Shown: positions 24,614-33,184, counted from the first letter of the stretch. The stretch: DNA of 64,000 nt from Paraherbaspirillum soli (GCF_042654985.1 NZ_JBHSMT010000025.1:1-64000); one strand, 5' to 3'. Made by a program: numbers and translations. The notes: a model not told the origin generated them from the sequence alone.

Positions 24614-25486
24614 ATGATCCGTTTTTCTTCTTCCATCAAATCGTCGCTGGCTGTCGTGCTGGCCGCCGTGTCGCTGGGCGCCACCGGCCTCGCTTATGCG
24701 CAGCAGGTATTGCGGGTATCGGCGATTCCCGATGAAGCGCCGACCGAGCTGCAACGCAAGTTCAAACCGCTGGGCACTTACCTGGAGCAAAAACTCGGAG
24801 TCAAAGTCGAGTTCACCCCGGTTACCGATTACGCCGCCTCGGTCGAAGGCTTGATCAACAACAAGCTCGACCTGGTGTGGTTTGGCGGCTTTACGTTTGT
24901 CCAGGCCAACACCCGCAGCGGCGGCAAGGTGATCCCTATCGTCCAGCGCGAGGAAGATGAAAAATTCAAGTCGGTGTTCATCACCACCGACAAGTCGATC
25001 AACAAGCTGGAGGATTTGAAAGGCAAGAATTTCACCTTCGGCTCCGAGTCCTCCACCTCCGGCCACCTGATGCCGCGTTCGTATTTGCTGGCAGCCAAAA
25101 TCAATCCCGACACCGACATGAAGCGCATCGCTTTTTCCGGCGCCCATGACGCCACCGTCGCCGCGGTCGCCGGCGGCAAAGTCGATGCCGGCGCGCTCAA
25201 TATCTCGGTCTGGGAAAAACTGGTAGCGGCCGGCAAAGTCGACAGCAAAGTCGTGCGCGTGTTCTACACCACGCCGGGCTATTACGACTACAACTGGAGC
25301 GTGCGCTCGGACATGAACCCGGCGTTGCGCAAGAAATTGACCGACGCCTTTTTGAGCTTGAATAAAAACGACCCGCAGCAAAAGGAAATCCTGGATTTGC
25401 AACGGGCGACGCGTTTCATCCCGACCAAGGCGGAGAATTATGTAGCGATTGAGGCGGCGGCGCGTAATGCGGGACTATTGAAGTAA
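24614..25486 (+). CDS. Putative selenate/selenium ABC transporter substrate-binding protein (PhnD-like)
   Basis: 290 residues. Signal peptide 1-29 (cleavage near AYA/QQVLRV), then a PhnD-type phosphonate-like binding fold: VSAIPDEAPTELQRKFKPLG, YLEQKLGVKVEFTPVTDYAA, LDLVWFGGFTFVQA, FTFGSESSTSGHLMPRSY. A defined subgroup of this family is known from its constant placement beside selD and selU and is annotated as putative selenate-binding; the location 42 bases after selD fits exactly. The ligand has not been shown for this protein. The cognate ABC genes follow only after a 635-base repeat-filled gap. Confidence 0.85.
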   Translation: MIRFSSSIKSSLAVVLAAVSLGATGLAYAQQVLRVSAIPDEAPTELQRKFKPLGTYLEQKLGVKVEFTPVTDYAASVEGLINNKLDLVWFGGFTFVQANTRSGGKVIPIVQREEDEKFKSVFITTDKSINKLEDLKGKNFTFGSESSTSGHLMPRSYLLAAKINPDTDMKRIAFSGAHDATVAAVAGGKVDAGALNISVWEKLVAAGKVDSKVVRVFYTTPGYYDYNWSVRSDMNPALRKKLTDAFLSLNKNDPQQKEILDLQRATRFIPTKAENYVAIEAAARNAGLLK

Positions 25487-25593
25487 TTGCGGGACAGAGT
25501 TTAAGAGGCACCGTAGCGTGCCGAATTACTCTGTCCCCAACTGATTAGATAAAACGTCTAAATTGCAATGAAAAGCATTTGCGGGACAGCAGC

Positions 25594-25663
25594 GTAGGTT
25601 GGGCTGCAAAGCCCAACGTTTGATAGCGATTAAAGAAATGTTGGGCTTTGCAGCCCAACCTAC
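25594..25663. repeat. Family C palindromic repeat
   Basis: GTAGGTTGGGCTGCAAAGCC at the left and GGCTTTGCAGCCCAACCTAC at the right are exact reverse complements; the 30-base interior contains ATTAAAGAAATG, shared with the copy at 30.8 kb. Confidence 0.88.
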
Positions 25664-26121
25664 GTTCTATGTCCCCGCACACGAACCACGGAGCGCCGAA
25701 GGGTTGGGGTTGTTTTTGACGTTGTAGTTGACGTTGCAGTTGACGTCGAATTCCGCATTGAGACGCTGCCAAATGGGACGACTGTTAGCCGGGAATTGTG
25801 GGAAGGCATGTTTGAGCCGAAGGCGAGTTTGTCTTCACACCCGGCTAATAGTTGGCGCATTTGGGGACCCGCCTACGGCGGGCAGTGGCTTGCGGTCGCC
25901 TTTTGTTTGCTTACTTTATTTTGGCGAAGCAAAATAAAGTAAGTCGCCGTCAGGGCGAAAAGCTGAGTTCGTCAAAACATCAGCATCTAAAATCAACCCT
26001 CGGCACTCCGTAGCCCGCTCAGCGGGGTCAGAGTAATTTACGCGATAACCCTGCGTAAAAAAACTCTGACCCCGGTGAGCTACCTCATCGCAGTATCCAG
26101 AAAACCCGGCCCATATCGAGC
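25664..26121. other. Repeat-rich, apparently gene-free stretch inside the selenium operon
   Basis: Holds at least two structures. Imperfect inverted arms CCAAATGGGACGACTGTTAG (25769 on) and its mirror ending CATTTGGGG (25840-25865) bracket 46 bases. At 26024-26073 is a strong hairpin: GGGGTCAGAGT, then TTTACGC, loop, GCGTAAA, then ACTCTGACCCC. Between them TTACTTTATTTTGG/GCAAAATAAAGTAA forms another inverted pair (25912-25941). Short open frames on both strands here have no plausible protein. It ends 49 bases before the ABC ATPase ATG. Confidence 0.7.
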
Positions 26122-26946
26122 ATGACATTCTCACTAACCAATCTGTCCGTCCGCCACCCCAGCGCAACCGCTCCCAATGCGCTCAGCGACCTCAGCCTGT
26201 CGGTCGCGCAAGGCGAACAGATCGCGCTGATCGGCCCATCCGGCGCCGGCAAGACCACCTTGCTGCACACACTGGCCTGCGCGCTGCGGCCAGAACAAGG
26301 CAATTTCACGCTGTTCGGCGCCGACCCGTGGCGCTTGAGCAGCAGCGCCCGGCATGCGATGCGCGCCCGCCTTTTTCTGGCGCCGCAAACCCCGCCGCTG
26401 CCGCCGCGCCAAAGAGTGGTCAGCGCGGTACTGGCCGGGCTGCTGCCGCAATGGAGCGTTTGGCGGGCCGTCATCTCGCTGATCAAACCGACAGACCCAG
26501 CCGCCGCATTCGACGCGCTGGCGCGTTTTAATTTGCAGGACAAACTGTATGCGCGAGTCGACCGCCTGTCCGGCGGCGAGCGCCAACGCTGCGGCATGGC
26601 GCGCTGCCTGATCAGCCGCGCCGACGCCTTCCTGGTGGACGAACCGCTGTCGGCGCTCGACCCGGCATTGGCCCTGCATACGCTGGCGGTGCTGCAGCAA
26701 GAAGCGACGGCGCGCCAAGCCACGCTGATCTGCAGCCTGCATCAGCTGGAACTGGCGCGCGCCCATTTCCCGCGCATCATCGGCTTGCGCGACGGCCGGA
26801 TCGTGTTCGATGTGCTGCGCGAAAACCTGACCGAAGCCATGATAGCGTCGCTGTATCGGCATGCCGATCGGCCACAAGCTGCGGACCAAGCGCCGCCAAC
26901 GCCGGGGTTCGACATCCACGCCGCCGTGCAGACTGCGCGCTGCTGA
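26122..26946 (+). CDS. ABC transporter ATP-binding protein (PhnC-like, putative selenate uptake)
   Basis: 274 residues with one ABC domain: Walker A GPSGAGKT at 38-45, Q-loop LAPQTPPLPPRQRV, signature LSGGERQRCGMARCL, Walker B DAFLVDEPLSALDP and the H-loop in ICSLHQLELA. Closest in style to phosphonate-type (PhnC) importer ATPases. Two permease genes follow (2-base gap), and the matching binding protein is upstream beyond the repeats, so the set makes a complete importer. Substrate inferred as an oxidised selenium species from the selU-selD context. Confidence 0.9.
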   Translation: MTFSLTNLSVRHPSATAPNALSDLSLSVAQGEQIALIGPSGAGKTTLLHTLACALRPEQGNFTLFGADPWRLSSSARHAMRARLFLAPQTPPLPPRQRVVSAVLAGLLPQWSVWRAVISLIKPTDPAAAFDALARFNLQDKLYARVDRLSGGERQRCGMARCLISRADAFLVDEPLSALDPALALHTLAVLQQEATARQATLICSLHQLELARAHFPRIIGLRDGRIVFDVLRENLTEAMIASLYRHADRPQAADQAPPTPGFDIHAAVQTARC

Positions 26947-26948
26947 CC

Positions 26949-27794
26949 ATGCGCTCTCTATCTGCCGCCGCCGCGCTCAAGCAACACCGGGACCCCGCTT
27001 GGCGCGGCCGGGTCATAGTCTGCATCGTCGCCGTCGCGCTGTTGTGGCCGGCGCTGGTGTTCTGCGAATTCAAACCGTGGATCTTGTTGGATGCGCAAAG
27101 CCTGCATGCGGCCGGCAAATTCCTGGCCGGCTTTGTGCCGCCCGCGCACTCCGTCGAATTTTTAACAATGGTGGCCGCCGCGACCTGGGAAACGGTGGCG
27201 ATGGCGACGGTCGGCATGACGCTGGCGCTGGCCGGCGCGATACCGATGACCATCCTGGTCACGCAGCGGCTGTCGATCTCGCGCCTGGGTACCGGCCGCA
27301 GCGGACTGCCGGCGAGGCTGATTCGGCAAGCCGGACGCTGGCTGCTGGTGTTGCTGCGCAGCGTGCCGGAACTGGTGTGGGCCTTGCTGCTGGTGCGCAT
27401 CGTCGGCCTCGGCCCGACCGCCGGCGTGCTGGCGATTGCGCTGACCTATTGCGGCATGTTGGGCAAGGTGTATGCCGAGATCCTGGAATCGGCCGATGCC
27501 CACGCCACCGAGAGCTTGCTGAACAACGGCAGCGGCAGGCTGGCGGCGCTGTTGTATGGCGCGTTGCCGGAGTCGGCGACCGAGCTGGTGTCCTACACCG
27601 TGTATCGCTGGGAATGCGCGATCCGCGGTTCGGTGGTGATGGGTTTTGTCGGCGCCGGCGGGCTCGGTCAACGGATGGACGAGTCGATGAAAATGCTGGC
27701 CGGGGATGAGTTGTCATCCATGCTGCTGGTTTTTGTTTTACTGGTGGCTGCTGCCGATGGTGTCAGCAGCATGCTGCGCAGGAGGCTTGAATGA
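26949..27794 (+). CDS. ABC transporter permease (PhnE-like), first of two
   Basis: 281 residues. About six hydrophobic segments and the importer permease loop near the C-terminus (ESATELVSYTVYRWECAIRG, then GFVGAGGLGQRMDESM), as in PhnE proteins. It overlaps the second permease gene by 4 bases. Both would form the inner-membrane channel served by the ATPase upstream. Confidence 0.9.
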   Translation: MRSLSAAAALKQHRDPAWRGRVIVCIVAVALLWPALVFCEFKPWILLDAQSLHAAGKFLAGFVPPAHSVEFLTMVAAATWETVAMATVGMTLALAGAIPMTILVTQRLSISRLGTGRSGLPARLIRQAGRWLLVLLRSVPELVWALLLVRIVGLGPTAGVLAIALTYCGMLGKVYAEILESADAHATESLLNNGSGRLAALLYGALPESATELVSYTVYRWECAIRGSVVMGFVGAGGLGQRMDESMKMLAGDELSSMLLVFVLLVAAADGVSSMLRRRLE

Positions 27795-28588
27795 GGCATC
27801 GCTCGCAGCCGCCCAAAGCGCCGGCTTGGCGCGCATCGAGTATCGCCTTGCTGCTCGGCTTGTCGGCCTTGGTCATCGTCAGTTTTATCTCGCTGCCGTT
27901 GCACTGGGGCGCACTATTTACGCAGGAAGCGCTGCGCACCAGCGTCGAGTTCCTGCGCGGATTTGCGCCGCCTGAGAGTGCGCCGTCATTCCTGCTCAAA
28001 ATCGCGGTCGGCACTGTCGAAACCTTGTCGATGTCGACCATCGGCACCCTGCTCGCGGCGCTGCTCGGGATCGGCTTGGCGCTGCCGGCCAGCGGCCGTT
28101 TCGGCAACAGCGCTCGGCTGACCACCCGGCTGCTGCTGAATGTGTTGCGCTCGATCCCGGAACTGGTGTGGGCCGCCATCCTGCTGATCGCGGCCGGGTT
28201 GGGGCCGTTCGCCGGCACGCTGGCTTTGGCGGCGCACACCAGCGGCGTGCTGGGACGGCTGTTCGCCGATGCCTTTGAAAACAGCTCGCCGCTGCCGGAA
28301 GCAACGCTGCGCATCAACGGCGTGCGGCCGCTGGCGGCATTCCTGTATGCGACCTTGCCGCAGACCGCATCGCAAATGCTGTCGTACACCTTGTACCGCT
28401 GGGAAAACAATATCCGCGCCGCGGCGATTCTCGGCGTGGTCGGCGCCGGCGGCCTGGGGCAGATGCTGAAATACCATTTGTCGCTATTCCAGATGCAAGC
28501 CGCCGCCAGCGTCATGCTGGCGATGCTGCTGATGGTGGCCGCGGTGGATGCAGTCAGCTTCATGCTGCGGCGCATAATGAGCAAATGA
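27791..28588 (+). CDS. ABC transporter permease (PhnE-like), second of two
   Basis: 265 residues, homologous to the gene before it: both share a block like LLLNVLRSIPELVWAAILL and a permease loop TASQMLSYTLYRWENNIRAA followed by GVVGAGGLGQMLKYHLS. The ATGA overlap (27791-27794) indicates coupling. A heterodimeric channel is likely. Last gene of the selenium unit; a family B repeat starts 21 bases after its stop. Confidence 0.9.
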   Translation: MRHRSQPPKAPAWRASSIALLLGLSALVIVSFISLPLHWGALFTQEALRTSVEFLRGFAPPESAPSFLLKIAVGTVETLSMSTIGTLLAALLGIGLALPASGRFGNSARLTTRLLLNVLRSIPELVWAAILLIAAGLGPFAGTLALAAHTSGVLGRLFADAFENSSPLPEATLRINGVRPLAAFLYATLPQTASQMLSYTLYRWENNIRAAAILGVVGAGGLGQMLKYHLSLFQMQAAASVMLAMLLMVAAVDAVSFMLRRIMSK

Positions 28589-28609
28589 GAAGCAAATGAG
28601 ATACGAGAA

Positions 28610-28705
28610 GTAGGGCGGATGAGCGCAGCGTTATCCGCCGATGGATGTACTTCACGTGTTTGACGCATATAGAACGGCGGAAGACGCTTCGTTTTTCCGC
28701 CCTAC
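28610..28705. repeat. Family B palindromic repeat
   Basis: GTAGGGCGGATGAGCGCAGC at the left, CTTCGTTTTTCCGCCCTAC at the right, 96 bases. Lies between the selenium operon and the two-component genes. Confidence 0.88.
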
Positions 28706-28725
28706 TTACCTATCGAGACCTATTT

Positions 28726-29403
28726 ATGCGCATTTTGCTAGTTGAAGACAACCGCCCACTGTCCGAGTGGCTGGCACTCACGCTGCATCGCAGCAACTAT
28801 ACGGTCGATTGCGTCTATGACGGCGCCGATGCCGATCATTTGCTGCTGACCCAGCAATACGCGCTGGTGATTCTCGACCTGTCGCTGCCCAAGCTGGACG
28901 GCAGCGAAGTGCTGAAACGGCTGCGCGCCCGCCACAACAACGTGCCGGTGCTGATTCTGACCGCCAACAATTCGGTCGAGGGCCGCATCGTCGGCTTGAA
29001 TACCGGCGCTGACGATTACCTGGCCAAGCCGTTCGACGTCAACGAGCTGGAAGCCCGCATCCGCGCGCTGCTGCGGCGTTCCAACCAGCAACGCAATCCG
29101 ATCCTGCAGTGCGGCTCGCTCAGCTATGACAGCAACAGCCGCATCTTTTCTATCGACGGCCAGGCGCTGTCGCTGACCCGGCGCGAACACGCGGTGCTGG
29201 AAGTGCTGATCATGAAAATGGGCAAAACCGTCAGCAAGCAAGCGCTGGCCGACAGCCTCTATGCGCTGGCCGAAGAAGTGTCGCAAGACGCGATCGAAGT
29301 CTATATCCACCGCCTGCGCAAAAAACTGGAACACGGCGACGCCGCTATCATCACCCTGCGCGGACTGGGCTATTTGCTCAAGCAGCAGCATGCAGCTGCT
29401 TAG
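28726..29403 (+). CDS. OmpR-family response regulator (TctD-like)
   Basis: 225 residues from ATG 28726 (MRILLVEDNRPLSEWL); the upstream extension comes from the repeat. A receiver domain (1-115) has the acidic pair at 8-9, phospho-acceptor Asp51 in VILDLSLPKLDG, and the conserved Lys in DDYLAKPFDV. A winged-helix DNA-binding domain follows (LTRREHAVLEVLI, DAIEVYIHRLRKKLE). The kinase gene starts 14 bases before its end, so they are coupled. TctD/TctE-type systems often control carboxylate uptake; the target here is unknown. Confidence 0.93.
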   Translation: MRILLVEDNRPLSEWLALTLHRSNYTVDCVYDGADADHLLLTQQYALVILDLSLPKLDGSEVLKRLRARHNNVPVLILTANNSVEGRIVGLNTGADDYLAKPFDVNELEARIRALLRRSNQQRNPILQCGSLSYDSNSRIFSIDGQALSLTRREHAVLEVLIMKMGKTVSKQALADSLYALAEEVSQDAIEVYIHRLRKKLEHGDAAIITLRGLGYLLKQQHAAA

Positions 29404-30793
29404 ACTGAAAAGTTTGCGCACGCAATTGCTGGCGTGGCTGCTGGTGCCGCTGGCCTTGTTCGTCGCGTTCAATGCCTGGGTCACCTACGACAATGCGGCC
29501 GAGATGGCGACCGTGGTGCACGACCGCATGCTGCTCGGCTCGGCCCGCATCATGGCGGAACAGATACGCTACGAAGACGGCGCGTTGCAGGTGGTGATTC
29601 CGCCGGCGGCGCTGGAGTTATTCCAGTCCGACGCCCATGATCGCGTGTATTACCGCATCGTCGCCGCCGACGGCACGCTGCTGGCGGGCCAGCCCGACCT
29701 GCCCGGCCCGCCGCGTCCGATGCATAACGAAGAAGCTTTGTATTTCAACGCCGTCTTTCGCGACGATCCGGTGCGCATCGCCGCGTTCGCGCAGCCGGTA
29801 TTCGGCAGTCCGGCGCAAGGACCGGTATTGATCGAAGTCGCGCAAACCCTGCGCTCTTACAAAATATTGTCGGACCGGATGTGGGAGCACACGGTGCAGC
29901 AGCAACTGGCGATACTGGCGCTGGTGGTGCTGCTGGCATTGCTCGGATTGCGGCACGGGTTGGCGCCGATGATGCGCTTGCGCGACCGAGTCCAGCGCCG
30001 CAAACCCGGCACGCTGGAAGCGCTCGATACCGCGCCGGTGCCGCACGAACTGACGCCGCTGGTGCACGCCATCAACGACTATGTCAGACGGCTGGACGAA
30101 CACATGTCGGCCCAGGGCCGCTTCATCGCCAACGCCTCGCACCAGCTGCGGACCCCGCTGACGGTGCTCAACACCCAGGTCAGCTACGGCCTGCGCAGCA
30201 GCGAGATCCAGGATAAGGACGCTGCGCTGCGCGCGATCAACAGCGGTGTGCAACACGGGATCCGGCTGGTCAACCAGTTGCTGACGCTATCCAACGCCGA
30301 AGCCGGCATCGGCCATCCGCTGCGGCAAACCGATGTCGACCTGATTGCGGTGGTGCAGCAAGTGCTGGAAGAATTGGCGACCTTGGCGCAAGCCAAAACG
30401 ATCGACCTCGGCTTCGAGTTCCGCGAGTCGCCGGTAATGGTGCATGCCAGCCCCTCGATGCTGGAAGAACTGGTCGCCAATCTGGTCGACAACGCGCTGC
30501 GCTACACGCCGGACGGCGGCACGGTGACGGTCGCCGTCACCGCCGATCAGGACCGCGTCGCGCTGCGCATAGAAGACAATGGCCCCGGCATCCCGGAGAG
30601 CGAGCGCGAGCACGTATTCGAGCGTTTCTACCGGCTGCGCGAAGATCGCTCGGATGGCTGCGGATTGGGGCTGTCGATTGTGCGCGAGATCGCCTTGGCC
30701 AGCGCGGCGCAGGTGGTTTTGGGCAGTCCGGCTGGCGGCAGCGGGTTGATTGTGACGGTGTTGTTTCCGGCACTGCCGCACAAACCCAGTTAA
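29390..30793 (+). CDS. Sensor histidine kinase (TctE-like)
   Basis: 467 residues from ATG 29390 (MQLLRLKSLRTQLLAWLLVP), inside the end of the regulator gene. Two membrane helices (about 14-33 and 165-185) flank a periplasmic sensor of about 130 residues that resembles the 2CSK_N domain (VYYRIVAADGTLLAGQPDLP). The HisKA domain carries the phospho-accepting His in FIANASHQLRTPLTVL. HATPase motifs: NLVDNALRYTPDGG, DNGPGIPESE and GCGLGLSIVREIA. Ligand unknown. Confidence 0.92.
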   Translation: MQLLRLKSLRTQLLAWLLVPLALFVAFNAWVTYDNAAEMATVVHDRMLLGSARIMAEQIRYEDGALQVVIPPAALELFQSDAHDRVYYRIVAADGTLLAGQPDLPGPPRPMHNEEALYFNAVFRDDPVRIAAFAQPVFGSPAQGPVLIEVAQTLRSYKILSDRMWEHTVQQQLAILALVVLLALLGLRHGLAPMMRLRDRVQRRKPGTLEALDTAPVPHELTPLVHAINDYVRRLDEHMSAQGRFIANASHQLRTPLTVLNTQVSYGLRSSEIQDKDAALRAINSGVQHGIRLVNQLLTLSNAEAGIGHPLRQTDVDLIAVVQQVLEELATLAQAKTIDLGFEFRESPVMVHASPSMLEELVANLVDNALRYTPDGGTVTVAVTADQDRVALRIEDNGPGIPESEREHVFERFYRLREDRSDGCGLGLSIVREIALASAAQVVLGSPAGGSGLIVTVLFPALPHKPS

Positions 30794-30804
30794 TAGAGCC
30801 GCGA

Positions 30805-30872
30805 AGGTTGGGCTGCAAAGCCCAACGTTTGGCCATGATTAAAGAAATGTTGGGCTTTCCAGCCCAACCTAC
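30805..30872. repeat. Family C palindromic repeat
   Basis: AGGTTGGGCTGCAAAGCCCA at the left and TTGGGCTTTCCAGCCCAACC at the right. It is followed by ACCACGGAGCGCCGAAG, the same words found after the copy at 25.6 kb, so the shared unit is longer than the hairpins. Confidence 0.85.
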
Positions 30873-30961
30873 CCCCTATTAACGGACCACGGAGCGCCGA
30901 AGTTTTAAAAAGCCCAGGCTGTTGCCGCGTCCGCTCACTGCTTTATTCGCGTCAAAAGCAG

Positions 30962-31372
30962 TCACAGCACTTCCGAACAGAACGCGCCTGGAGTGACAAT
31001 CCGCGTTCGGCCAAAACTCCCTTTCTGCAAGAGTCCCGCGCGACGGTCTCCCGTAACCAGATAATCTGCATCCCCGGCAAGAGCCATCGCGAGTAAAAAC
31101 GCGTCGTTCGGATCATCCGCCTCAACTTCGGAGGTGAGTCGATCCAGAACAATTGCGCGCTGAAGATTGTTAACCATCGCGCCCACATGATGTGGTTGCA
31201 ATACAGCCTGAAACTTCGGATAGCGGCTGGCGCGCCGCAGTTCATCAAGTTGCACCACTGAGGTGACGACCTCAAACTTGGCGGCACGCCAAGCTCGGTA
31301 GATGACGTCTGGCGCACCGTGCGGCGATATGAGTGCCGAGAGCAGCACATTGGTGTCGAGTACAACCCGCAT
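30962..31372 (-). CDS. PIN-domain toxin of a type II toxin-antitoxin system
   Basis: 136 residues. PIN-domain ribonuclease fold with the acidic residues expected for metal binding: D6 in RVVLDTNVLLSAL, E in VVQLDELRR, D in ADDPNDAFLLAMA and D in YLVTGDRRAG. It belongs to the group named putative toxin component, PIN family. It overlaps its antitoxin gene by one base (TGATG). Predicted to cut RNA when the antitoxin is lost. The RNA target is unknown. Confidence 0.88.
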   Translation of the reverse strand: MRVVLDTNVLLSALISPHGAPDVIYRAWRAAKFEVVTSVVQLDELRRASRYPKFQAVLQPHHVGAMVNNLQRAIVLDRLTSEVEADDPNDAFLLAMALAGDADYLVTGDRRAGLLQKGSFGRTRIVTPGAFCSEVL

Positions 31373-31611
31373 CAGTGATTACTGGCCCACTGTACGGCTT
31401 CATCTATGATCGCGGCCAGCTCTCCTTCACTCACCCCGGCATTAGCCGCCTTGACTTGCTCGGCCGTCAACTCAAGGATGTGGGCGCGAACAGCTTCTTC
31501 AATGAAACGTGACAAGTCGCCTTTGCGACCGCCACCTTGGCTCGCCAGAAACATACGAAGAGACTGATCGGTGTCGGGCGAAACTGCAATATTCCAACGG
31601 ACTGTGTTCAT
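31372..31611 (-). CDS. Ribbon-helix-helix antitoxin partner of the PIN toxin
   Basis: 79 residues with GGGAG 6 bases before the ATG. The N-terminal part (VRWNIAVSPDTDQSLRMFLA, GRKGDLSRFIEEAVRAHILE) is ribbon-helix-helix-like, the DNA-binding type of many VapB antitoxins; the acidic C-terminal half (GVSEGELAAIIDEAVQWA) would wrap the toxin. Coupled upstream to the toxin. A palindrome just before the gene is its probable operator. Confidence 0.82.
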   Translation of the reverse strand: MNTVRWNIAVSPDTDQSLRMFLASQGGGRKGDLSRFIEEAVRAHILELTAEQVKAANAGVSEGELAAIIDEAVQWASNH

Positions 31612-31626
31612 GATTGCTCCCTATAC

Positions 31627-31648
31627 GGTGTTTATGTGTTTATACACC
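31627..31648. promoter_or_regulatory. Palindrome upstream of the RHH antitoxin, possible auto-operator
   Basis: GGTGTTTA, six bases, TATACACC: one mismatch in 8-base arms, 16 bases before the antitoxin ATG. RHH antitoxins commonly bind such sites to repress their own operon. Confidence 0.45.
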
Positions 31649-31857
31649 ATTAAAAAACCCTGTTCAAGGCATCCCAACGGCCGTAGTCTTTTGGGCAAAT
31701 CCTTACAAACAACCCCGCCTGCACCCAGCCTTGCCGCTGTGGCACCAAACCCACAAAGATTCAACAACTGAAAGCAATCAGTAAGCTGCCGACTTTTATA
31801 GTCTGCTGACTGATCCAGGACGATCAGCCGAATCAACTATAAATATCTGGAGACAAA

Positions 31858-32991
31858 ATGAAAAAATCGCTACTGGCGCTGGCCGTCGTGGGCGCATTGG
31901 GCTGTGCCGGCACCGCCTCCGCGCAATCCAACGTCACCATCTACGGCTTGATCGACGCCACCATCAGCACCGTCAATCACGCCGACAGCAACGGCAACCG
32001 CCTGACCGGCATCCCGGTCGCCTGGTTCAGCGGCAACCGCATCGGCTTCCGCGGTAACGAAGACCTGGGCGGCGGACTGAAGGCGATTTTCAAGCTGGAG
32101 AGCGAATTCGTGGTCGGCACCGGCGAGATGGACACCCCCGGCGTGCTGTTTAACCGCGATGCCTGGGTCGGCTTGCAAAGCAACACTTTCGGCCAAGTCA
32201 CGCTAGGCCGTCAAAACACGCTGGCGCGCGATTTCGCGCAGATCTACGGCGATGCGTACGGCTCCAAGCTCGGCCCGGAAGAAGGCGGCTTCACCAACAA
32301 TAACAACTTCAAGCAAATGATTTTCTACGCCGGCAGCGCGACCGGCACCCGCTACAACAATGGCGTGGTGTGGAAGAAAGTGTTCGACAACGGCGTGGTC
32401 GCCGGCCTCGGATATCAGTTCGGCAATGTCGCCGGCGCGTTCTCGACCAACACCACCAAGTCGGTCGCGCTCGGCTACAACGGCAGCAACTTCCTGGTCT
32501 CCAGCTTCTATAACGAAGCCGACGTCGGCAACGCCCTCAACAACAGCACCGAGAAACACAAATCCTACTCGCTGGGCGGCAGCTACATGTTCGACCTGGT
32601 GCGCCTGAACGCCGGCTATTTCCATTACACCGCGGAGCAAGGCATGCTCGGCAAGCGCAAGGACGACGCTTACACCGTGTCGGCCAAATTCACCCCGCAA
32701 GGCGTAATGGATTATGAAATCGGCTATCAAGTCATGAAGGCCAACAACGCCGCCTACAACCTGGCCGGCACCGGCACCCTGAACGCCTACGCCGACGCCA
32801 GCCTGGCCAACGCCACCGGCAGCGGCAAGAAATCCACCGTCTACGGCTCGGCCTTCTATCACATGTCGAAACGGACTGAACTGTATGTCGCCGCCGACTA
32901 TATGAAACTGGACGACGGCTATCGCGTCGCATCGGCTCATGGGTTCAAGAACCAGACCGAATTCGCGGTCGGCATGCGGACCAAGTTTTAA
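31858..32991 (+). CDS. Gram-negative porin (OmpC-like, porin_4)
   Basis: 377 residues. Signal peptide 1-22 (cleavage near ASA/QSNVT). The mature start SNVTIYGLIDATISTVNH and the block FRGNEDLGGGLKAIFKLESE are standard for Burkholderiales trimeric porins, as are WVGLQSNTFGQVTLGRQ and the aromatic C-terminus VGMRTKF needed for outer-membrane assembly. Forms a 16-strand general diffusion channel. AGATATCTGGAGAC-type site (CTGGAGAC) before ATG. Followed by a strong terminator, so it is a single-gene unit. Confidence 0.95.
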   Translation: MKKSLLALAVVGALGCAGTASAQSNVTIYGLIDATISTVNHADSNGNRLTGIPVAWFSGNRIGFRGNEDLGGGLKAIFKLESEFVVGTGEMDTPGVLFNRDAWVGLQSNTFGQVTLGRQNTLARDFAQIYGDAYGSKLGPEEGGFTNNNNFKQMIFYAGSATGTRYNNGVVWKKVFDNGVVAGLGYQFGNVAGAFSTNTTKSVALGYNGSNFLVSSFYNEADVGNALNNSTEKHKSYSLGGSYMFDLVRLNAGYFHYTAEQGMLGKRKDDAYTVSAKFTPQGVMDYEIGYQVMKANNAAYNLAGTGTLNAYADASLANATGSGKKSTVYGSAFYHMSKRTELYVAADYMKLDDGYRVASAHGFKNQTEFAVGMRTKF

Positions 32992-33006
32992 GCGGCTGGC
33001 ATTGAG

Positions 33007-33045
33007 AAAAGGCCGGTGGCGACTGCTTGTCGCTACCGGCCTTTT
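33007..33045 (+). terminator. Rho-independent terminator of the porin gene
   Basis: AAAAGGCCGGTGGCGAC, loop TGCTT, GTCGCTACCGGCCTTTT: a 17-base stem with one G/T wobble pair ending in a T-run, 16 bases after the porin stop. Confidence 0.9.
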
Positions 33046-33076
33046 TTATTGACACTTACGTAAAAAATGCCAGGAG

Positions 33077-33175
33077 GTAGGGCGGATGAGCGTAGCGTTA
33101 TCCGCCGTTTTGGATACGTCATCAATCGCATGCAGCACATCCAGCGGTGGATAACGCTGCGCTCATCCACCCTAC
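33077..33175. repeat. Family B palindromic repeat
   Basis: GTAGGGCGGATGAGCGTAGC at the left, GCTGCGCTCATCCACCCTAC at the right. The interior (ATCAATCGCATGCAGCACAT) matches the copy at 43.1 kb. Confidence 0.9.
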
Positions 33176-33184
33176 TTCTCTGCA

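Noticed and set aside
25545..25937. Several short open frames in the gap of the selenium operon
   Set aside because: All overlap inverted repeats, have no ribosome site and no family resemblance.
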